The translations under genes were made by a program, and so were the position numbers. 64,000 bases of DNA from Morganella psychrotolerans (lineage in GTDB: Bacteria > Pseudomonadota > Gammaproteobacteria > Enterobacterales > Enterobacteriaceae). Location of the stretch: the NCBI RefSeq assembly GCF_001676055.1, contig NZ_LZEX01000001.1, positions 434,001 to 498,000 of the forward strand. The letters are read 5' to 3'. This document shows positions 17,137 to 30,907 of the stretch, piece by piece. The first letter of the stretch is position 1, and the number at the start of each line of letters is the position of its first letter. The notes beneath the pieces are model-generated. The model was not told the origin of the DNA. It ran no database searches and worked only from the letters and a program-made list of their open reading frames with translations.

Positions 17137-19121
17137 TACTCGTCGTTCTCCAGTTCTTCAAATGCTCCGCGCAGGAAGAAATCAAGCGTCTCTTCCACTG
17201 TCTGGCGGGTATCGATAGTCGGTGTCCAGTTCAGTAAACGTTCTGCGTTTTTAATGCTTGGTTTACGGTGCTCAACATCCTGGTAGCCTTTACCGTAGTA
17301 AGTGCTGCTCTCGATTTTTTTGAAGCCGGCAAACGGCGGGAAGTTGCCGCGCAGCGGATGTTTTTCGAAGCAATCCAGCAGCATTTCAGCTAATTCACGG
17401 ATACTCGCTTCGTTAACCGGGTTACCGATATTGATAATCTGGCCATCACACTTGCCGTCACGGTTTTCGATAATGCGGAACAGTGCTTCAATACCGTCGT
17501 GGATATCGGTAAAGCAACGTTTCTGTTCACCACCGTCAACCAGTTTGATCGGCGAACCTTCAACCAGGTTCAGGATAAGCTGGGTAATCGCACGCGAGCT
17601 GCCGATACGCGCAGAGTTCAGGCTGTCAAGACGCGGACCCATCCAGTTAAACGGGCGGAACAGAGTAAATTTCAGCCCTTCTTTTGCGCCGTATGCCCAG
17701 ATAACACGGTCAAGCAACTGTTTGGAAACAGAATAAATCCAGCGCTGTTTGTTGATAGGACCGACGATCAGGCGGGAGTTATCTTCATCAAACTCTTTGT
17801 CGTCACACATGCCGTACACTTCAGATGTGGACGGGAAAATGATCCGTTTGTTGTATTTTGCACAGTAACGGACAACTTTCAGATTTTCTTCGAAATCCAG
17901 TTCGAATACACGCAGCGGGTTGCGGGTATATTCGATTGGTGTGGCAATCGCCACCAGCGGCAGGATCACGTCACATTTTTTGATGTGATACTCAATCCAC
18001 TCAGTGTGGATGCTGACATCACCTTCAATAAAGTGGAAACGCGGATCGCCGATAAAACGGTCAATCGCAGAGGCGCTGATATCCATACCATAGATATCAT
18101 AGTTACCGTCTTCCAGCAGACGCTCAGTCAGGTGGTTACCGATAAATCCGTTAACACCCAGGATCAGAACACGTTTACGGCGGGAAACCTGTGCAGTGGC
18201 TTTCGGGCCAACGCGGACATCGGTCACGATACCCATTTCAAGCGCCAGACGGGAGCCCTGAACATACAGACCGGACTCACCCTGTCCGCTGACAATTTCC
18301 AGCGCACCTTCGCCACAGGCGATAATCAGTGGTTCAGTTGAAATAACGGTTCCCGGACGTTTACCTTTATTATCCACCAGCACACGGCTGCGCCAGATGA
18401 CCATTTTGCGCTCACCCAGGAAGGTGAATGCGCCCGGGTACGGCTCAGTGACGGCACGAACCAGGTTATGAATTTGTACAGCCGGTTTTTCCCATTCAAT
18501 CAGACCATCGTCCGCGCAACGACGTCCGAAATAGCTTGCCTGAGATTCATCCTGAGCGGTTGCTTTATAAGAACCGGCTTCAATCAGCGGTAATGTTTTA
18601 TTCAGCAGAACTTCTGCAGCTTCACGGACTTTGCCGTGAACAATCAGAGAAGTATCATTTTCACCGATAGTGACTTTTTCCTGCGCCACGATATCACCGG
18701 CATCGGCTTTTGTGACCATTTTATGCAGCGTCACGCCCGTTTCGGTTTCGCCGTTCAGTACCGCCCAGTTGATAGGCGCGCGACCGCGATATTTCGGTAA
18801 CAGTGAACCATGCAGGTTAAATGCGCCTTTCGGTGCCAGGTTCAGAATATCTTCACTCAGCATGTCACGGTAATAGAAAGAAAAAATCACATCCGGTTTC
18901 AGTTCGCGGATACGGTCAACCCACAGCGGGTGATTAACATTTTCAGGAGCATAAACCGGCAATTCCATGTCTGCACTGACGCGGGCAACCGATGAAAAGA
19001 AATGGTTTTCACCCGGATCGTCGGTATGAGTGAAGACAGCCTGAATATCAAAGCCTGCTTTTTTCAGGGCTTTCAATCCGGCACAACCAATATCATGGTA
19101 GGCAAATACGATTGCTTTCAT
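17136..19121 (-). CDS. arnA: Bifunctional UDP-glucuronate decarboxylase / UDP-L-Ara4N formyltransferase ArnA
   Basis: A 661-residue two-domain enzyme. Residues 1-300 are the N10-formyltetrahydrofolate-dependent formyltransferase ([18 protein letters not shown] with catalytic N and H; TKADAGDI with catalytic D). Residues 315-661 are the NAD-dependent decarboxylase ([10 protein letters not shown] dinucleotide motif, STSEVYG with serine and glutamate, YSVSK active-site tyrosine and lysine). It carries out two steps of L-Ara4N synthesis. One-base overlaps with arnC and arnD. Confidence 0.95.
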   Translation of the reverse strand: MKAIVFAYHDIGCAGLKALKKAGFDIQAVFTHTDDPGENHFFSSVARVSADMELPVYAPENVNHPLWVDRIRELKPDVIFSFYYRDMLSEDILNLAPKGAFNLHGSLLPKYRGRAPINWAVLNGETETGVTLHKMVTKADAGDIVAQEKVTIGENDTSLIVHGKVREAAEVLLNKTLPLIEAGSYKATAQDESQASYFGRRCADDGLIEWEKPAVQIHNLVRAVTEPYPGAFTFLGERKMVIWRSRVLVDNKGKRPGTVISTEPLIIACGEGALEIVSGQGESGLYVQGSRLALEMGIVTDVRVGPKATAQVSRRKRVLILGVNGFIGNHLTERLLEDGNYDIYGMDISASAIDRFIGDPRFHFIEGDVSIHTEWIEYHIKKCDVILPLVAIATPIEYTRNPLRVFELDFEENLKVVRYCAKYNKRIIFPSTSEVYGMCDDKEFDEDNSRLIVGPINKQRWIYSVSKQLLDRVIWAYGAKEGLKFTLFRPFNWMGPRLDSLNSARIGSSRAITQLILNLVEGSPIKLVDGGEQKRCFTDIHDGIEALFRIIENRDGKCDGQIINIGNPVNEASIRELAEMLLDCFEKHPLRGNFPPFAGFKKIESSTYYGKGYQDVEHRKPSIKNAERLLNWTPTIDTRQTVEETLDFFLRGAFEELENDE

Positions 19122-20110
19122 TAGTTTTTTTCCTGAGTTTCAGTTTCACGGGTCTCTTTCGCCGCAGCGCCGACCACTTTTTGAATAAAATACCGGGGAC
19201 GTGCACGAACATCGTTATAGATCCGCCCGATGTATTCACCGAGCATTCCCATCGCGACAAACTGCGCGCCGATAAACATAAATAAGATAGCAAACAGGGT
19301 AAAGACCCCTTCTGCCGCCCACAATGAGCCGAAAGCCACCCGCAGGATAATCAGTAACAGCGCCAGCAGAAAACCGGAGGCGGCAATAATACTGCCCGCA
19401 ATACTTAATAAGCGCAGCGGTGCGGTGGTCAGACAGGTCAGCAGGTCGTACATCAGATTGATCAGTTTCAGAAAACTGTATTTTGAATCACCAAATTCGC
19501 GCTCGGCGTGAGTGACATCAATTTCAATCGTTTTGCGGGCAAAGGTGTTTGCAAGAATCGGGATAAAGGTGCTGCGCTCATGGCACTGCAACATAGCATC
19601 AATAATATGGCGGCGGTACGCACGCAGCATACAGCCGTAGTCGCCCATAGAACTGCCGGTCGCAGAAATAATCATTTTATTGATCATTTTGGATGCTGTT
19701 TTGCGAAACCAGGAGTCCTGACGGTTAGCGCGGCGTGTACCGACCACGTCATAGCCCTCTTCCGCCGTTTTTACCAGGCGTGGGATCTCTTCCGGCGGGT
19801 TCTGTAAATCTGCATCCATGGTGATAACCAAATCACCATCTGCCTGATTAAACCCCGCCATAATCGCGGAGTGCTGCCCGTAGTTACGGTTCAGTAATAC
19901 CGCAACCACATGATTTTCAGGAATTTCAGCCGCCTGCGTCAGCATTTCGGCTGAACGGTCACGACTACCGTCATCCACCAGCACAATTTCATACGGCTGT
20001 GTCAGTGACTGACACGCTTTGATGGTGCGCTCCAGTAACTGAGGCAGGCTTTCTTCCTCGTTATAAACCGGAATGACCACTGACACTTTTTTAATTTCGT
20101 TAAAAGACAC
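19121..20110 (-). CDS. arnC: Undecaprenyl-phosphate 4-deoxy-4-formamido-L-arabinose transferase ArnC
   Basis: A 329-residue GT2 glycosyltransferase. The catalytic domain occupies about 1-230 ([38 protein letters not shown]), followed by two membrane helices ([21 protein letters not shown] and a second near 270-295). It loads formylated arabinose onto undecaprenyl phosphate. Its ATG directly follows the arnB stop with no gap. Confidence 0.94.
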   Translation of the reverse strand: MSFNEIKKVSVVIPVYNEEESLPQLLERTIKACQSLTQPYEIVLVDDGSRDRSAEMLTQAAEIPENHVVAVLLNRNYGQHSAIMAGFNQADGDLVITMDADLQNPPEEIPRLVKTAEEGYDVVGTRRANRQDSWFRKTASKMINKMIISATGSSMGDYGCMLRAYRRHIIDAMLQCHERSTFIPILANTFARKTIEIDVTHAEREFGDSKYSFLKLINLMYDLLTCLTTAPLRLLSIAGSIIAASGFLLALLLIILRVAFGSLWAAEGVFTLFAILFMFIGAQFVAMGMLGEYIGRIYNDVRARPRYFIQKVVGAAAKETRETETQEKN

Positions 20111-21256
20111 TTATTTCTGCTCCGCAAGAATATCTCTGATTGCGTCTGTCACACGGGTAACATCACTGTCCTGCATATCCGGGAAGAACGGCAGCGAACA
20201 TAATGTCGCTGTATTCCACTCCGAATGGGGCAACGATAATGACGGATACCGTTCCCGGTAATATTTCTGGGTATGAGCGGCACGAAAATGCAGCCCTGTC
20301 CCGATATTAACCACCTTTAACTGCTCCATAAAGGTATCACGGTCGATGCCGCATACCGCTTTATCCACACGGATCATCAGAAGATGATTCGCATGCAGAT
20401 GCGGGTAATCCGGTACAGCCAGCAATTCAACCGGCAGGCCTTTGAGGGCTTCACGGTACAGTTTTGCTAACTGTGCACGGCGCGCGTTCAATTCATCCAT
20501 CCGGCTCAGCTGTACCACCGCGATGGCCGCATGAATATCGGACAGATTATATTTGAACCCCGGCTCAACAACTTCTGCCTGCGGTTTACGCCCCTGCATC
20601 TGACGGTCAAAAGCATCCACACCTAAGCCGTGGAATTTAAGACAACGGATACGCTGTGCAAGTTCATCGTTATCTGTGGCAATTAATCCGCCTTCTGCAC
20701 AAGTGACGTTTTTGATAGCGTGAAAGGAGAAAATCGCCGTGCCTTTTTCACCAATCCACTCATCTTTATAACGGGTGCCGACAGCATGTGCCGCATCTTC
20801 CAGCAGGAAGATATTGTGTTCTGAGGCTATCGCGCGCAGCGCGTCCAGGTCACACGGGGCACCGGCATAATGGACAGGAATAATCACTTTGGTTTTCGGC
20901 GTGATTGCTTCACGGACGGCATCCGGCTGAATCATCAGTGTGTCACGGTCAACATCAATCATGACCGGCACTGCACCCAGCAGCTCAATCATGTTAATAG
21001 TGGACACCCAGGTCTGTGAAGGCGTAATCACTTCATCACCCGGTCCCACACCCAGCGCCATCAGTGCAACATGCATACCCGCCGTTGCCGACGCCAGTGC
21101 AATGGCGTGTTTACACCCAAAGCGCTGACAAAAATCGGTTTCCAGCTGATGATTTTGCGGGCCGGTGGTTATCCAGCCGGAGCGCAGCACCTTTTCAACA
21201 GCAGCTATTTCTGACTCCCCGATAGCAGGCCGGGAAAACGGAAGAAATTCAAGCAT
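20111..21256 (-). CDS. arnB: UDP-L-Ara4O C-4'' transaminase ArnB
   Basis: A 381-residue PLP aminotransferase of the DegT/DnrJ/EryC1 family. The Schiff-base lysine is K182 in [25 protein letters not shown] holds the ring-binding aspartate. It makes UDP-L-Ara4N from the keto-sugar with glutamate as donor. First gene of arnBCADTEF; the next gene starts immediately after the stop. The upstream 149 bases hold a PmrA-box-like sequence. Confidence 0.94.
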   Translation of the reverse strand: MLEFLPFSRPAIGESEIAAVEKVLRSGWITTGPQNHQLETDFCQRFGCKHAIALASATAGMHVALMALGVGPGDEVITPSQTWVSTINMIELLGAVPVMIDVDRDTLMIQPDAVREAITPKTKVIIPVHYAGAPCDLDALRAIASEHNIFLLEDAAHAVGTRYKDEWIGEKGTAIFSFHAIKNVTCAEGGLIATDNDELAQRIRCLKFHGLGVDAFDRQMQGRKPQAEVVEPGFKYNLSDIHAAIAVVQLSRMDELNARRAQLAKLYREALKGLPVELLAVPDYPHLHANHLLMIRVDKAVCGIDRDTFMEQLKVVNIGTGLHFRAAHTQKYYRERYPSLSLPHSEWNTATLCSLPFFPDMQDSDVTRVTDAIRDILAEQK

Positions 21257-21333
21257 AAGTGCGCCCTAATAAGAAACAGAATTGGTGATTATATCCTGAA
21301 TTGATTCAATTGACGTTCAATATCAACTCTGTG

Positions 21334-21350
21334 TTTAAACAATCCTTAAT
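21334..21350 (+). promoter_or_regulatory. PmrA-box-like direct repeat in the arn promoter region
   Basis: TTTAAA-CAATC-CTTAAT fits YTTAAK-N5-YTTAAK with one mismatch and the correct spacer, about 80 bases before the arnB start. PmrA activates arn operons in Salmonella and relatives through such boxes. The wider region also holds an ATTAAG inverted half-site just right of it (21361-21366). Confidence 0.5.
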
Positions 21351-21405
21351 CTTTATGGCAAATTAAGAATAGCAAATAAGGTGGATAGCATAACAAAAAA
21401 TTGCG

Positions 21406-22173
21406 CTAATGTTGATGCCAATCCGTTATTTGCCAATGGGTTTCTTGTACAGGTCTGATACTTTTTATGTCAGATTGAAAAAGGTCGCTCAAAATATCTT
21501 CAGTCATCACCTTTTTCGTTTCACCTGCCGCCAGTAACCGCCCTGCTTTCAGTAATACCACCGCATCTGCATTGATATAACTATGGTTTAAATCATGGCC
21601 GCTGGTAATAATAGTTCCCTCAAGCTGACAAAACCGGGCAACCCATTTATCGAGTATCGCCTGCTGAGTAATATCCAGGTGATTGCGGGGTTCATCTAAT
21701 AACAGATATTTACCGCTCAGATTATCACCGGTCCATAATTGCAGGAATGAGGCGGCAATTTTAACCCGCTGCCATTCACCGCCGGATAACCTGGTTAATA
21801 CCCGGGACAATAATGGCGCTAACTGAAAGTCATCACAGAGCGGATAAATAATAGTGGTATTTTCCGGCTGCGCCGGCATATAAAGCTGTAAATACTGAAA
21901 CACTGTCATTACCGGGATGCTGTCCGTCAGTTGAGTCAGATACCCGCGAAAACCGGCCTGCTGCCGCTTGGGGATAGTCTGCAAATTTCTGCCGTAATAA
22001 CAAACCTCGCCCTGATAGCGGGCTATACCGGAAAGCGCTGCCAGTAAGGTACTTTTTCCGGAGCCGTTAGGTCCCAGCAGATGCACCTGCTGCCCGGCTG
22101 AGAAATCCAGATGATCACAAGAAAGGCGCTGCCCTATCTGCAACTGACTGACTGATAATAAAGGTGCGTCCAT
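21406..22173 (-). CDS. btuD: Vitamin B12 ABC transporter ATPase BtuD
   Basis: A 255-residue ATPase. Walker A is GPNGSGKST, the signature LSGGEWQRVKIAAS, Walker B YLLLDEPRNHLD, and the switch histidine lies in TSGHDLNHSYINAD. It drives B12 import through BtuC. Start and stop overlap by one base with btuC. In E. coli btuE lies between btuC and btuD; here it is absent. Confidence 0.92.
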   Translation of the reverse strand: MDAPLLSVSQLQIGQRLSCDHLDFSAGQQVHLLGPNGSGKSTLLAALSGIARYQGEVCYYGRNLQTIPKRQQAGFRGYLTQLTDSIPVMTVFQYLQLYMPAQPENTTIIYPLCDDFQLAPLLSRVLTRLSGGEWQRVKIAASFLQLWTGDNLSGKYLLLDEPRNHLDITQQAILDKWVARFCQLEGTIITSGHDLNHSYINADAVVLLKAGRLLAAGETKKVMTEDILSDLFQSDIKSIRPVQETHWQITDWHQH

Positions 22174-23183
22174 CAGCGTCTCCCTCCGTGATGCCGCGTA
22201 AGCAGATAAATAAAGGCGGGTGCGCCGATAGTTGCCGTCACCACACCGATGGGAATTTCTGCGTTAGCTAAAATCAGGCGCGAGCACAAATCGGCCAGCA
22301 ACATACTGACCGCACCAAACAGCCCGCAGGCAGGAAGCAGTGTCCGGTGATCCGTAATGCCGGTCAGACGCAACATATGCGGAATAATCAGCCCGATAAA
22401 GCTTATCGCGCCGGCTATCGCCACACTCAGCCCGATTAATAACCCGACCGCAATAATAAACACATTGCGCCAGCGATGAGCTGACACCCCGAGTTGCTGC
22501 GCGCTGACCTCACCAAGTGCCAGATAATTAAGAACCGGCGTCTGCCACAACAGCCAGAGTGCCACAACCGCAAGCGCTGCCAGCAGCGGACTGAGCCGCC
22601 AGTCAGCCCCGGAAAAGCTGCCCATCATCCAGTACATCAACTGACGTAAATCCAGGCTGGTACTGAAATAGACCATCCAGGTCATAAATGCCCCGCAGAT
22701 AACCCCGAGCGCCACCCCCACCAGCAGCAGCTGACTGTTACTCAACCGGCGGAAATGGGCGAAATACAATAAAATCAGTGTCAGCAGTGTTGCACCGATG
22801 ACTGCGCCGGTACCCAGTACCCACAACGGTGGCATTCCTTTGAAAAATAATACTATAAAAACAACAAAGACGCCGGCACCATTACTGACACCCAACAGAC
22901 CCGGTTCCGCCAGCGGGTTTTCAAAAATCGCCTGCATAACAGCTCCCGCCATCGCCAGGCTTGCACCCACGGCAATCACAGCCAGTACCCGGGGAAAACG
23001 CAGTTCCCAGACAAACAGCTTAGCGGTTTCTGTCAGCCACTCGTCCGGCAGGATCCACATTTCACCTGCGCATAATGAAACGGCAGTTATGATAAGTAAT
23101 GCAACGGAGAGAAAAATAATACGGTGCATATCCCGCTTCTGCCCGGATTGCACCAGTTGTGTGATGGGGTTGTGAGTACTCAT
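22173..23183 (-). CDS. btuC: Vitamin B12 ABC transporter permease BtuC
   Basis: A 336-residue permease with ten helices, close to E. coli BtuC. Signatures: [44 protein letters not shown] split over helices 2-3, [13 protein letters not shown], and [15 protein letters not shown] at the ATPase contact. It has a slightly longer N-terminal tail than E. coli. Works with BtuD and the periplasmic BtuF (not in the window). Confidence 0.92.
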   Translation of the reverse strand: MSTHNPITQLVQSGQKRDMHRIIFLSVALLIITAVSLCAGEMWILPDEWLTETAKLFVWELRFPRVLAVIAVGASLAMAGAVMQAIFENPLAEPGLLGVSNGAGVFVVFIVLFFKGMPPLWVLGTGAVIGATLLTLILLYFAHFRRLSNSQLLLVGVALGVICGAFMTWMVYFSTSLDLRQLMYWMMGSFSGADWRLSPLLAALAVVALWLLWQTPVLNYLALGEVSAQQLGVSAHRWRNVFIIAVGLLIGLSVAIAGAISFIGLIIPHMLRLTGITDHRTLLPACGLFGAVSMLLADLCSRLILANAEIPIGVVTATIGAPAFIYLLTRHHGGRR

Positions 23184-23260
23184 GAGATCCCTGTCATTAT
23201 GTAAGACGGGAAACAGTATACCTGTACTGACGGAACGTTACTGTCTGACAAACCACAGAA

Positions 23261-23288
23261 AAGAAAACGACCTCATGAGAGGTCGTTT
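23261..23288. terminator. Terminator downstream of ihfA
   Basis: Arms AAACGACCTC and GAGGTCGTTT enclose a 4-base loop, with A and T runs at the ends, right after the ihfA stop on the minus strand. It ends the phenylalanyl-tRNA synthetase/ihfA transcript before btuC. Confidence 0.75.
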
Positions 23289-23294
23289 CAGGTC

Positions 23295-23591
23295 TTACTC
23301 TTTCGGTGTCGATTTTTCGACCTTGGCTTTCAATTTCTGCCCCGGACGGAAAGTGACAACCCTGCGCGCCGTGATAGGAATATCTTCACCCGTCTTAGGG
23401 TTACGGCCCGGACGCTGATTTTTGTCCCGCAGATCAAAGTTTCCGAAACCGGATAATTTTACCTGCTCGCCATTCTCGAGAGAACGACGCACTTCTTCAA
23501 AAAACAGTTCTACCAAATCTTTCGCATCGCGTTTGCTGAGATCCAGTGTTTCCGACAAATTTTCTGACATTTCAGCTTTAGTAAGCGCCAT
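23295..23591 (-). CDS. ihfA: Integration host factor subunit alpha
   Basis: A 98-residue HU/IHF-family DNA-bending protein. The [23 protein letters not shown] segment is the beta-arm with the intercalating proline. It pairs with IhfB and bends DNA at specific sites. It starts four bases after the pheT stop, as in E. coli, so it can be read from the pheST transcript. Confidence 0.96.
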   Translation of the reverse strand: MALTKAEMSENLSETLDLSKRDAKDLVELFFEEVRRSLENGEQVKLSGFGNFDLRDKNQRPGRNPKTGEDIPITARRVVTFRPGQKLKAKVEKSTPKE

Positions 23592-23595
23592 AGGT

Positions 23596-25983
23596 TTAGT
23601 CCCTCAAGGATGCTTTAAATCGCTGTTGCAACGCGGCAACACATTTGTTTACGGTTGCTGCAATTTCATCTTCTTCAAGTGTACGTTCAGTATCCTGTAA
23701 GGTCAGGCTTATCGCCAGGCTCTTGTAGCCTTCAGCAACGCCCTTACCGTAGTACACGTCAAATAAGTTTATGCCAACTAACTGATTTACGCCAACTTTT
23801 TTACATTCATTCAGAATGTCTTCTGCGGCGACATTTTCCGGCACAACGATGGCGATATCCCGGCGGTTTGCAGGGAAGCGTGAAATTGCTTCAGCCTCAG
23901 GAATAATACGGTCTGACAGTGCGTCCCAGCGGATTTCAAAGACAACCGTACGGCCATTGAGATCCAATTTTTTCTCCAGTTCAGGATGAACCACACCAAT
24001 GTAACCGATATGCTCACCTTCCAGATAAATCTCAGCACCTTGTCCCGGATGGAGGGCCGGATTCGTCGTTGCTTTAAACGATACACGATCTAATTTGCCA
24101 GTCAATTCTAAAATGGTTTCCAGATCACCTTTTAAATCATAAAAATCAACGACCTGTTTTTCCAATGACCAGTGTTCATCATTCCGGTTACCCGCAACAA
24201 CCCCGCCCAGCATGGTTTCCTGACGGATCCCGAGGTCTGCCTGCGCATCAGGAACGAAGCGCAACCCTGATTCGAAAAGGCGTACACGGCTTTGCTGGCG
24301 GTTTTGATTATAAACAACGGTGCTCAGCAGACCCGGTAATAGTGACAGACGCATCGCTGACATATCCACAGAAATCGGATTAGGCAGAATAATGGCGTCC
24401 TGACCCGGGTGCAGCAGTGCCTGAATTTTAGGATCCACGAAACTATACGTAATCGCTTCCTGAAAACCCCGGTCAACTAACAGTGTTTTTACCCGTTTCA
24501 GCGGAAGATGTGCTTCATGACGTGATGTCATGATGAGATCGGCACGTAACGGAACATCCGGAATATTGTTATAACCGTAAATACGGGCAATTTCTTCAAC
24601 CAGATCTTCTTCGATTTCCATATCGAAACGCCAGCCCGGTGCAACCACCTGCCACTGATCCTGTCCGGCATTCACATCACACCCTAAGCGCGTCAGAATG
24701 TCTGTGACCTGTGCATCATCCACATGATGACCAATCAGCCGATCGAGTTTATGACGGGTCAGCGTGATAGTTGCCGCTTCCGGTAAATCTGCTTTTGATA
24801 CGGCTTCAATAATATCACCGGGCTCACCACCGCAAATATCAAGGATTAAGCGGGTGGCACGCTCTGCCGCCATATGTTGCAATTGCGGGTCAACGCCACG
24901 TTCAAAGCGGTGTGATGCATCCGTGTGCAGACCATACTGACGGGCACGGCCGGTGATCGCCAGCGGATTGAAAAATGCCGTTTCCAGCAGAATATTTTTT
25001 GTCTGTGCAGACACACCTGAGTGCTCACCACCAAAAATACCTGCCATGCCTAATGCACCGCGGTTGTCCGCAATGACCAGGACATTGTCTGTCAGTGTAA
25101 TTTCGTTGCCGTCCAGCAGAGTCAGTTTTTCACCCTGCTCTGCCATACGGACGACCATTTCGCCATCAAGTGTGTCCAGGTCGTACGCATGTTGCGGCTG
25201 ACCGAGTTCCAGCAGAACATAGTTGGTGATATCCACGACCGGATCAATAGAGCGTACGCCGCCACGGCGTAATTTTTCCACCATCCACAACGGTGTTTTT
25301 GCTGTGACATCCACGTTTTTGATAACACGGCCCAGGAAACGCGGGCACGCTTTTGGTACATCAACACGGATCGGGAAAGTATCCTGATGGACAGCCGCAA
25401 CCGGTGTCATGTCCGGCGCCTGATAATCCATTTTATTAATGACCGCAACATCACGCGCCACACCACGGATACTCAGGCAATCTGCACGGTTTGGCGTAAT
25501 GCTGATGTCAATCGCCGTATCATCGAGTTTCATATACGCACGCAGATCAGTTCCCACAAGGGCATCTGCCGGTAACTCAATAATACCGTCGTGATCTGTA
25601 CTTATTCCCAGCTCAGAAAATGAGCAGAGCATACCTTCTGACGGCTCACCACGCAGTTTGGCGGCTTTAATTTTAAAGTCACCCGGTAACACCGCACCGA
25701 CGGTTGCTACCGCCACACGCAGTCCTTTGCGGCAATTTGGCGCACCACAAACGATATCCAGCAGGCGGTCGCCCCCGGTATTCACTTTTGTGACACGCAG
25801 TTTGTCCGCATTCGGATGCTGACCACATTCAACCACTTCACCGACGACAACGCCGTGAAACTGACCGGCTACGGTTTCAACACCGTCAACTTCCAGGCCT
25901 GCCATGGTAATCTGATCGGATAATGCATCACTGCTGATCGCCGGATTTACCCATTCGCGTAACCAGAGTTCACTGAATTTCAT
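23596..25983 (-). CDS. pheT: Phenylalanyl-tRNA synthetase beta subunit
   Basis: A 795-residue subunit with the full domain order: N-terminal tRNA-binding OB domain (about 40-150), B3/B4 editing domain (about 210-390), B5 (about 400-475), catalytic-like core, and the C-terminal anticodon-binding domain (FDX-ACB, about 700-795; [14 protein letters not shown]). With PheS it forms the alpha2-beta2 enzyme. It lies 14 bases after pheS. Confidence 0.96.
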   Translation of the reverse strand: MKFSELWLREWVNPAISSDALSDQITMAGLEVDGVETVAGQFHGVVVGEVVECGQHPNADKLRVTKVNTGGDRLLDIVCGAPNCRKGLRVAVATVGAVLPGDFKIKAAKLRGEPSEGMLCSFSELGISTDHDGIIELPADALVGTDLRAYMKLDDTAIDISITPNRADCLSIRGVARDVAVINKMDYQAPDMTPVAAVHQDTFPIRVDVPKACPRFLGRVIKNVDVTAKTPLWMVEKLRRGGVRSIDPVVDITNYVLLELGQPQHAYDLDTLDGEMVVRMAEQGEKLTLLDGNEITLTDNVLVIADNRGALGMAGIFGGEHSGVSAQTKNILLETAFFNPLAITGRARQYGLHTDASHRFERGVDPQLQHMAAERATRLILDICGGEPGDIIEAVSKADLPEAATITLTRHKLDRLIGHHVDDAQVTDILTRLGCDVNAGQDQWQVVAPGWRFDMEIEEDLVEEIARIYGYNNIPDVPLRADLIMTSRHEAHLPLKRVKTLLVDRGFQEAITYSFVDPKIQALLHPGQDAIILPNPISVDMSAMRLSLLPGLLSTVVYNQNRQQSRVRLFESGLRFVPDAQADLGIRQETMLGGVVAGNRNDEHWSLEKQVVDFYDLKGDLETILELTGKLDRVSFKATTNPALHPGQGAEIYLEGEHIGYIGVVHPELEKKLDLNGRTVVFEIRWDALSDRIIPEAEAISRFPANRRDIAIVVPENVAAEDILNECKKVGVNQLVGINLFDVYYGKGVAEGYKSLAISLTLQDTERTLEEDEIAATVNKCVAALQQRFKASLRD

Positions 25984-25997
25984 GAGAAAGTCCCGCC

Positions 25998-26987
<990 letters not shown>

Positions 26988-27074
26988 CTATTCCTCTGAC
27001 CCTGTGGTCTTCAATTGTGACGATAGTCGCTGCCGGTATTTTTATAACATTTCACATTGGCAGGACCATAAAAC

Positions 27075-27097
27075 AAAAAAGCCTCCAAACTGGAGGC
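27075..27097 (-). terminator. pheST attenuator terminator
   Basis: On the minus strand GCCTCCA GTT TGGAGGC is followed by a run of six T, just after the phenylalanine-rich leader peptide and about 90 bases before pheS. This is the terminator of the pheM attenuation system, where ribosome stalling at Phe codons favours an antiterminator. Confidence 0.8.
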
Positions 27098-27145
27098 TTA
27101 CGGCGTTACTTTTCGTTTCTTTTTTACGCGTAAAACCCCCTGAAT

Positions 27146-27193
27146 TCAGGCGCTAAAGTAAAAAAAGAAGCGGAAAGAAACGAATGTGTTCAT
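27146..27193 (-). CDS. pheM: pheST leader peptide PheM
   Basis: A 15-residue peptide, MNTFVSFRFFFYFSA, with six phenylalanines in thirteen codons, matching the role and near-sequence of E. coli PheM. Stalling on these codons when Phe-tRNA is scarce lifts attenuation of pheST. Located between rplT and pheS as in E. coli. Confidence 0.9.
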   Translation of the reverse strand: MNTFVSFRFFFYFSA

Positions 27194-27301
27194 TTTTTCA
27201 ACCATTCTGGTTAATTGAGTTATGTCCTGTAATACTACGCGAAAATTCAGCAGAGATACAACGACAAATTATTCATTTGGAAGATTTTTTTGTCAGACAG
27301 C

Positions 27302-27327
27302 AAAAGAGGGAGCAAGCTCCCTCTTTT
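27302..27327. terminator. Terminator between rplT and the pheM leader
   Basis: AAAAGAGGGAGC and GCTCCCTCTTTT form a nearly perfect hairpin directly after the rplT stop, with A/T ends typical of a terminator working in both directions. Some readthrough into pheM is usual in relatives. Confidence 0.75.
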
Positions 27328-27337
27328 GTCTGAACAA

Positions 27338-27703
<366 letters not shown>

Positions 27704-27732
27704 CTAAGTCTTAAACTATGCTAAAAACTTGC

Positions 27733-27951
<219 letters not shown>

Positions 27952-28022
27952 TTAAAAAACGAATTAGCCTGGCGAATAAATGCCGGGGTTGCCCCCGGCG
28001 TTTATTACTTGTTATTGCCCGA

Positions 28023-28565
<543 letters not shown>

Positions 28566-30494
28566 TTATTCCTCCAGTTGATCAAGACTGCGACTGCGAA
28601 TTTCTTCAAGCAGTTTTTCTTTAAATTCTTTTACATCGAAGCTGCCAAGGTCATTACCGCGGCGTGTACGAACAGACACTTTGCCTGATTCAACTTCTTT
28701 ATCACCGCAGACCAGCATGTAAGGAACACGACGTAATGTGTGTTCACGAATTTTAAAGCCAATCTTCTCATTTCTCAAGTCTGCTTTTGCACGGATACCG
28801 GCATCTTGCAACTCTTTGAGTAATTTTTGAACATAATCCGCTTGTGAATCAGTGATATTCATCACTACAACCTGATTCGGCGCTAACCATGTCGGGAAGA
28901 AACCCGCTGTTTCTTCAGTCAGGATACCAATGAAACGTTCCATTGAACCTAAAATTGCGCGGTGAATCATTACCGGGGTAAGGCGTTCATTATTTTCAGC
29001 AACATACGTTGCACCTAAACGAGCCGGTAGTGAAAAATCGAGCTGCACTGTACCACATTGCCATGCACGATCCAAACAATCATACAAAGTAAATTCAATT
29101 TTCGGACCGTAAAACGCACCTTCGCCCGGCAGGTATTCGAATTCAATACCATTTTTCTCCAGCGCGCTGGCCAGATCAGCCTCAGCTTTATCCCACTGAA
29201 CATCTGTACCAATACGTTTTTCAGGGCGTGTGGACAGTTTCACCACAATCTTTTTGAAGCCGAAAGTGGAGTATATGTCATACACCATACGGATACAGGA
29301 GCGGACTTCATCCATTACCTGCTCTTCAGTACAGAAAATATGTGCATCATCCTGAGTAAAGCCGCGGACACGCATCAGGCCATGTAACGCACCGGATGAT
29401 TCATTACGGTGACAGCTGCCGAACTCTGCCATACGCAGCGGCAGATCACGGTATGAACGCAGACCCTGATTAAAGATCTGGATATGGCCCGGGCAGTTCA
29501 TTGGCTTAATGCAATATTCACGGTTTTCAGAAGACGTGGTGAACATGTGCTCTTTATAGTTTTCCCAGTGTCCTGTTTTTTCCCACAGAACGCGATCCAT
29601 CATAAACGGACCTTTAACTTCCTGGTAATCGTATTCTTTCAGTTTCACACGGACAAACACTTCCAGCTCACGGAAAATCGTCCAGCCGTCGTTATGCCAG
29701 AACGCCATACCCGGCGCTTCTTCCTGCATGTGATACAGGTCAAGCTGTTTACCGATTTTACGGTGGTCGCGTTTTGCCGCTTCTTCCAGGCGTTGCAGAT
29801 AGGCCGCTAACTGTTTTTTATCGCCCCATGCTGTCCCGTAAATACGTTGCAACATTTTGTTGTCGCTGTCGCCGCGCCAGTAGGCACCCGCCACTTTCTG
29901 TAATTTGAAGTGATGGCAAAAGCGCATGTTCGGTACGTGCGGACCACGGCACATATCGATATATTCTTCATGATGATATAATGCAGGCTGCTGATCCTGA
30001 GGAATATTTTCATCCAGGATTTCAACTTTATAATCTTCGCCGCGGGATACAAATATATCGCGGGCTTCACGCCAGCTGACGCGTTTTTTGATAACGTCAT
30101 ACTCTTTTTTGGCGAGTTCAGCCATCCGTTGTTCGAGTTTCTCTAAATCTTCCTGAGTCAGGGAGTGTTCGAGATCAACGTCGTAATAGAAACCGTTGTC
30201 GATTACCGGACCAATTGCCATCCGGGTATCCGGCCACAATTGTTTGATGGCGTGACCTAACAGGTGCGCGCAGGAATGTCGGATAATGTCCAGACCGTCA
30301 TCATCTTTGGCGGTAATAATGGCTAAACTGGCATCGTGTTCAATCAGGTCACAGGCATCAACCAATGTGCCGTTAACACGACCCGCGATACAGGCTTTCG
30401 CCAGACCGGCACCGATATCGTTAGCAACATCAAGGACAGAAACAGAGTGATTAAATTGGCGCTGACTGCCGTCAGGAAGAGTAATTACAGGCAT
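28566..30494 (-). CDS. thrS: Threonyl-tRNA synthetase
   Basis: A 642-residue class II synthetase: TGS domain (1-62), editing domain with HxxxH ([10 protein letters not shown], about 73-82) and C-terminal C/H zinc site, catalytic core ([22 protein letters not shown]) and anticodon-binding domain (about 535-642). Full length. It begins the thrS-infC-rpmI-rplT run. The leader holds an anticodon-arm mimic. Confidence 0.97.
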   Translation of the reverse strand: MPVITLPDGSQRQFNHSVSVLDVANDIGAGLAKACIAGRVNGTLVDACDLIEHDASLAIITAKDDDGLDIIRHSCAHLLGHAIKQLWPDTRMAIGPVIDNGFYYDVDLEHSLTQEDLEKLEQRMAELAKKEYDVIKKRVSWREARDIFVSRGEDYKVEILDENIPQDQQPALYHHEEYIDMCRGPHVPNMRFCHHFKLQKVAGAYWRGDSDNKMLQRIYGTAWGDKKQLAAYLQRLEEAAKRDHRKIGKQLDLYHMQEEAPGMAFWHNDGWTIFRELEVFVRVKLKEYDYQEVKGPFMMDRVLWEKTGHWENYKEHMFTTSSENREYCIKPMNCPGHIQIFNQGLRSYRDLPLRMAEFGSCHRNESSGALHGLMRVRGFTQDDAHIFCTEEQVMDEVRSCIRMVYDIYSTFGFKKIVVKLSTRPEKRIGTDVQWDKAEADLASALEKNGIEFEYLPGEGAFYGPKIEFTLYDCLDRAWQCGTVQLDFSLPARLGATYVAENNERLTPVMIHRAILGSMERFIGILTEETAGFFPTWLAPNQVVVMNITDSQADYVQKLLKELQDAGIRAKADLRNEKIGFKIREHTLRRVPYMLVCGDKEVESGKVSVRTRRGNDLGSFDVKEFKEKLLEEIRSRSLDQLEE

Positions 30495-30587
30495 TTTAAA
30501 TCCTTATCTACAGTGGTGACCCATACGTAAGATCACATATAGAAATCTCATTTATTTGATTAACTTTCAGTACGTTGCCGGAAATTT

Positions 30588-30604
30588 CTTGCGTACATTG
30601 CAAG
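30588..30604 (-). promoter_or_regulatory. thrS leader hairpin resembling a tRNA-Thr anticodon arm
   Basis: On the minus strand CTTGC-AATGTAC-GCAAG forms a 5-bp stem with a 7-base loop that contains UGU, a threonine anticodon, at the centre. It lies about 95 bases before the thrS start. In E. coli ThrRS represses its own mRNA by binding such an arm. The match of loop size and anticodon supports conservation of that control. Confidence 0.65.
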
Positions 30605-30863
30605 CTGGGTCACATCGGTAAATATCCATTTACCGGGCGCCCTTGCCGGAACTCAAAATCCATACTAGCACAGCAATTACGGATTAATAGATTTATCTGG
30701 CTATGTCACTGAAAAGGTGGATGGCGTCACAAACTGAGCTGTATTTGTAAACATTTCATGGCGAAACAACCGGCAGACCACAGAATAATCAATAATCGGC
30801 TAACAGATTCACAGAAAAACTGTGATTTTTTATCCCGAAAGCCGGGTCTGAGGGATAAACGAC

Positions 30864-30885
30864 AAAACCCGCAGGGACGGGTTTT
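30864..30885. terminator. Terminator downstream of the phosphoethanolamine transferase gene
   Basis: AAAACCCG CAGGGA CGGGTTTT, about 25 bases beyond the stop of the gene at 30908 on the minus strand. Symmetrical A/T ends. The rest of the 400-base gap to thrS is thrS leader and promoter DNA. Confidence 0.65.
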
Positions 30886-30907
30886 CATCATACAGAAAAT
30901 GCATCAG

